From assembly GCF_002358085.1 (NCBI RefSeq), contig NZ_NTJD01000002.1, positions 310,001-374,000 of the forward strand: a stretch of 64,000 nucleotides of DNA, in the 5' to 3' direction. Made by a program: the position numbers and the translations under genes. This stretch comes from Pseudothioclava arenosa (lineage in GTDB: Bacteria; Pseudomonadota; Alphaproteobacteria; Rhodobacterales; Rhodobacteraceae). Each line of letters begins with the position of its first letter. Position 1 is the stretch's first letter. Shown in pieces: positions 63,872-64,000 of this stretch. The notes beneath the pieces are model-generated. The model was not told where the DNA came from and did no database searches. It saw only the letters and a list, made by a program, of their open reading frames with translations.

Positions 63872-64000
63872 TTACGACTTCGACAGGTTGCGCAGCACGT
63901 AATGCAGCACGCCGCCGTTCTTGAGGTACTCGATCTCCACCTCGGTATCGATGCGCGATTTGAGCTGGATCGTCTTCGTCGAGCCGTCCTTGTACGCGAT
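63872..64000 (-). CDS. acnA: Aconitate hydratase, C-terminal 42 residues
   Basis: The 5' part lies outside the window. The visible end reads IAYKDGSTKTIQLKSRIDTE followed by VEIEYLKNGGVLHYVLRNL and stop; this is the conserved C-terminus of AcnA (swivel domain, KNGGVL.YVLR). Aconitase isomerises citrate to isocitrate in the TCA cycle. A strong terminator follows. Confidence 0.85.
   Translation of the reverse strand: MAYKDGSTKTIQLKSRIDTEVEIEYLKNGGVLHYVLRNLSKS

Overview
The window looks like core chromosome of a GC-rich alphaproteobacterium of the Rhodobacterales (Rhodobacter/Paracoccaceae type). The evidence is: a C4-pathway 5-aminolevulinate synthase (hemA) preceded by a perfect FnrL-type site; an alphaproteobacterial LexA box (GTTC-N7-GTTC) before uvrA; TTGAC-rich -35 boxes; the gene orders DUF177-rpmF-plsX-fabH-ihfA-merR, rodZ-ispG and obgE-proB; and a complete-looking ornithine-lipid type N-acyltransferase, bactofilin and valine-degradation complement. 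I cannot assign a genus. I see no phage, insertion sequence, plasmid gene, rRNA operon or CRISPR array. Coding density is high and no gene-free stretch exceeds about 265 bases.

Layout. 1-7.8 kb: end of scpB and a small conserved gene, a two-domain dCTP deaminase, tRNA-Pro(GGG), then a minus-strand block DUF177-rpmF-plsX-fabH-ihfA-merR (lipid precursors, ribosomal protein L32, nucleoid protein), and on the plus strand a BamE-like lipoprotein and an OlsB-like acyltransferase. 7.9-14.7 kb: a three-gene exporter operon of yhiI-rbbA-yhhJ type and the ABC-F protein uup. 14.8-21.4 kb: a CoA racemase, rplU-rpmA, a GNAT acetyltransferase, obgE-proB, and a convergent M20 dipeptidase. 21.5-28.9 kb: hemA, rodZ, ispG, a periplasmic DsbA-family protein, an aminotransferase, and an amidase. 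29-36.2 kb: penicillin-binding protein 1A, prfB, a P-loop kinase-like gene, a DUF2189 membrane protein, and a bactofilin/M23 peptidase pair. 36.4-45.3 kb: bcp, a large AsmA/YhdP-like envelope protein, queA, an MFS transporter, DUF924, lpd and a rhodanese. 45.4-50.2 kb: SOS-controlled uvrA, two small secreted paralogues, DUF2892 and a Crp/Fnr regulator. 50.3-56.1 kb: a valine-catabolism cluster (mmsB, 3-hydroxyisobutyryl-CoA hydrolase, acyl-CoA dehydrogenase, mmsA) with a divergent LysR regulator. 56.1-64 kb: CBS protein, coaD, gap, an orphan divergent fliG, purB, DUF6314, a hotdog thioesterase, TM2 protein, acyltransferase 3 and the 3' end of acnA.

How the genes work together: most are housekeeping. 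Cell-envelope functions are over-represented (plsX, fabH, bamE, olsB, rodZ, amiC, mrcA, bactofilin, M23, YhdP-like, acyltransferase 3). The valine cluster would take isobutyryl-CoA to propionyl-CoA, lacking only a dedicated methacrylyl-CoA hydratase.

The most interesting signals not explained by genes are two families of intergenic inverted repeats. Family A has arms around CGTATTT...CCAAGAAGAA (four sites, one a perfect 20-bp inverted repeat). Family B is about 130 bases long (three copies, all between convergent gene ends). Also notable are a structured leader before coaD, a hairpin in the rplU leader, palindromes before gap, mmsA/lysR and the yhiI operon, and a solitary divergent fliG. Function assignments rest on reading motifs and gene order; no database search was run.
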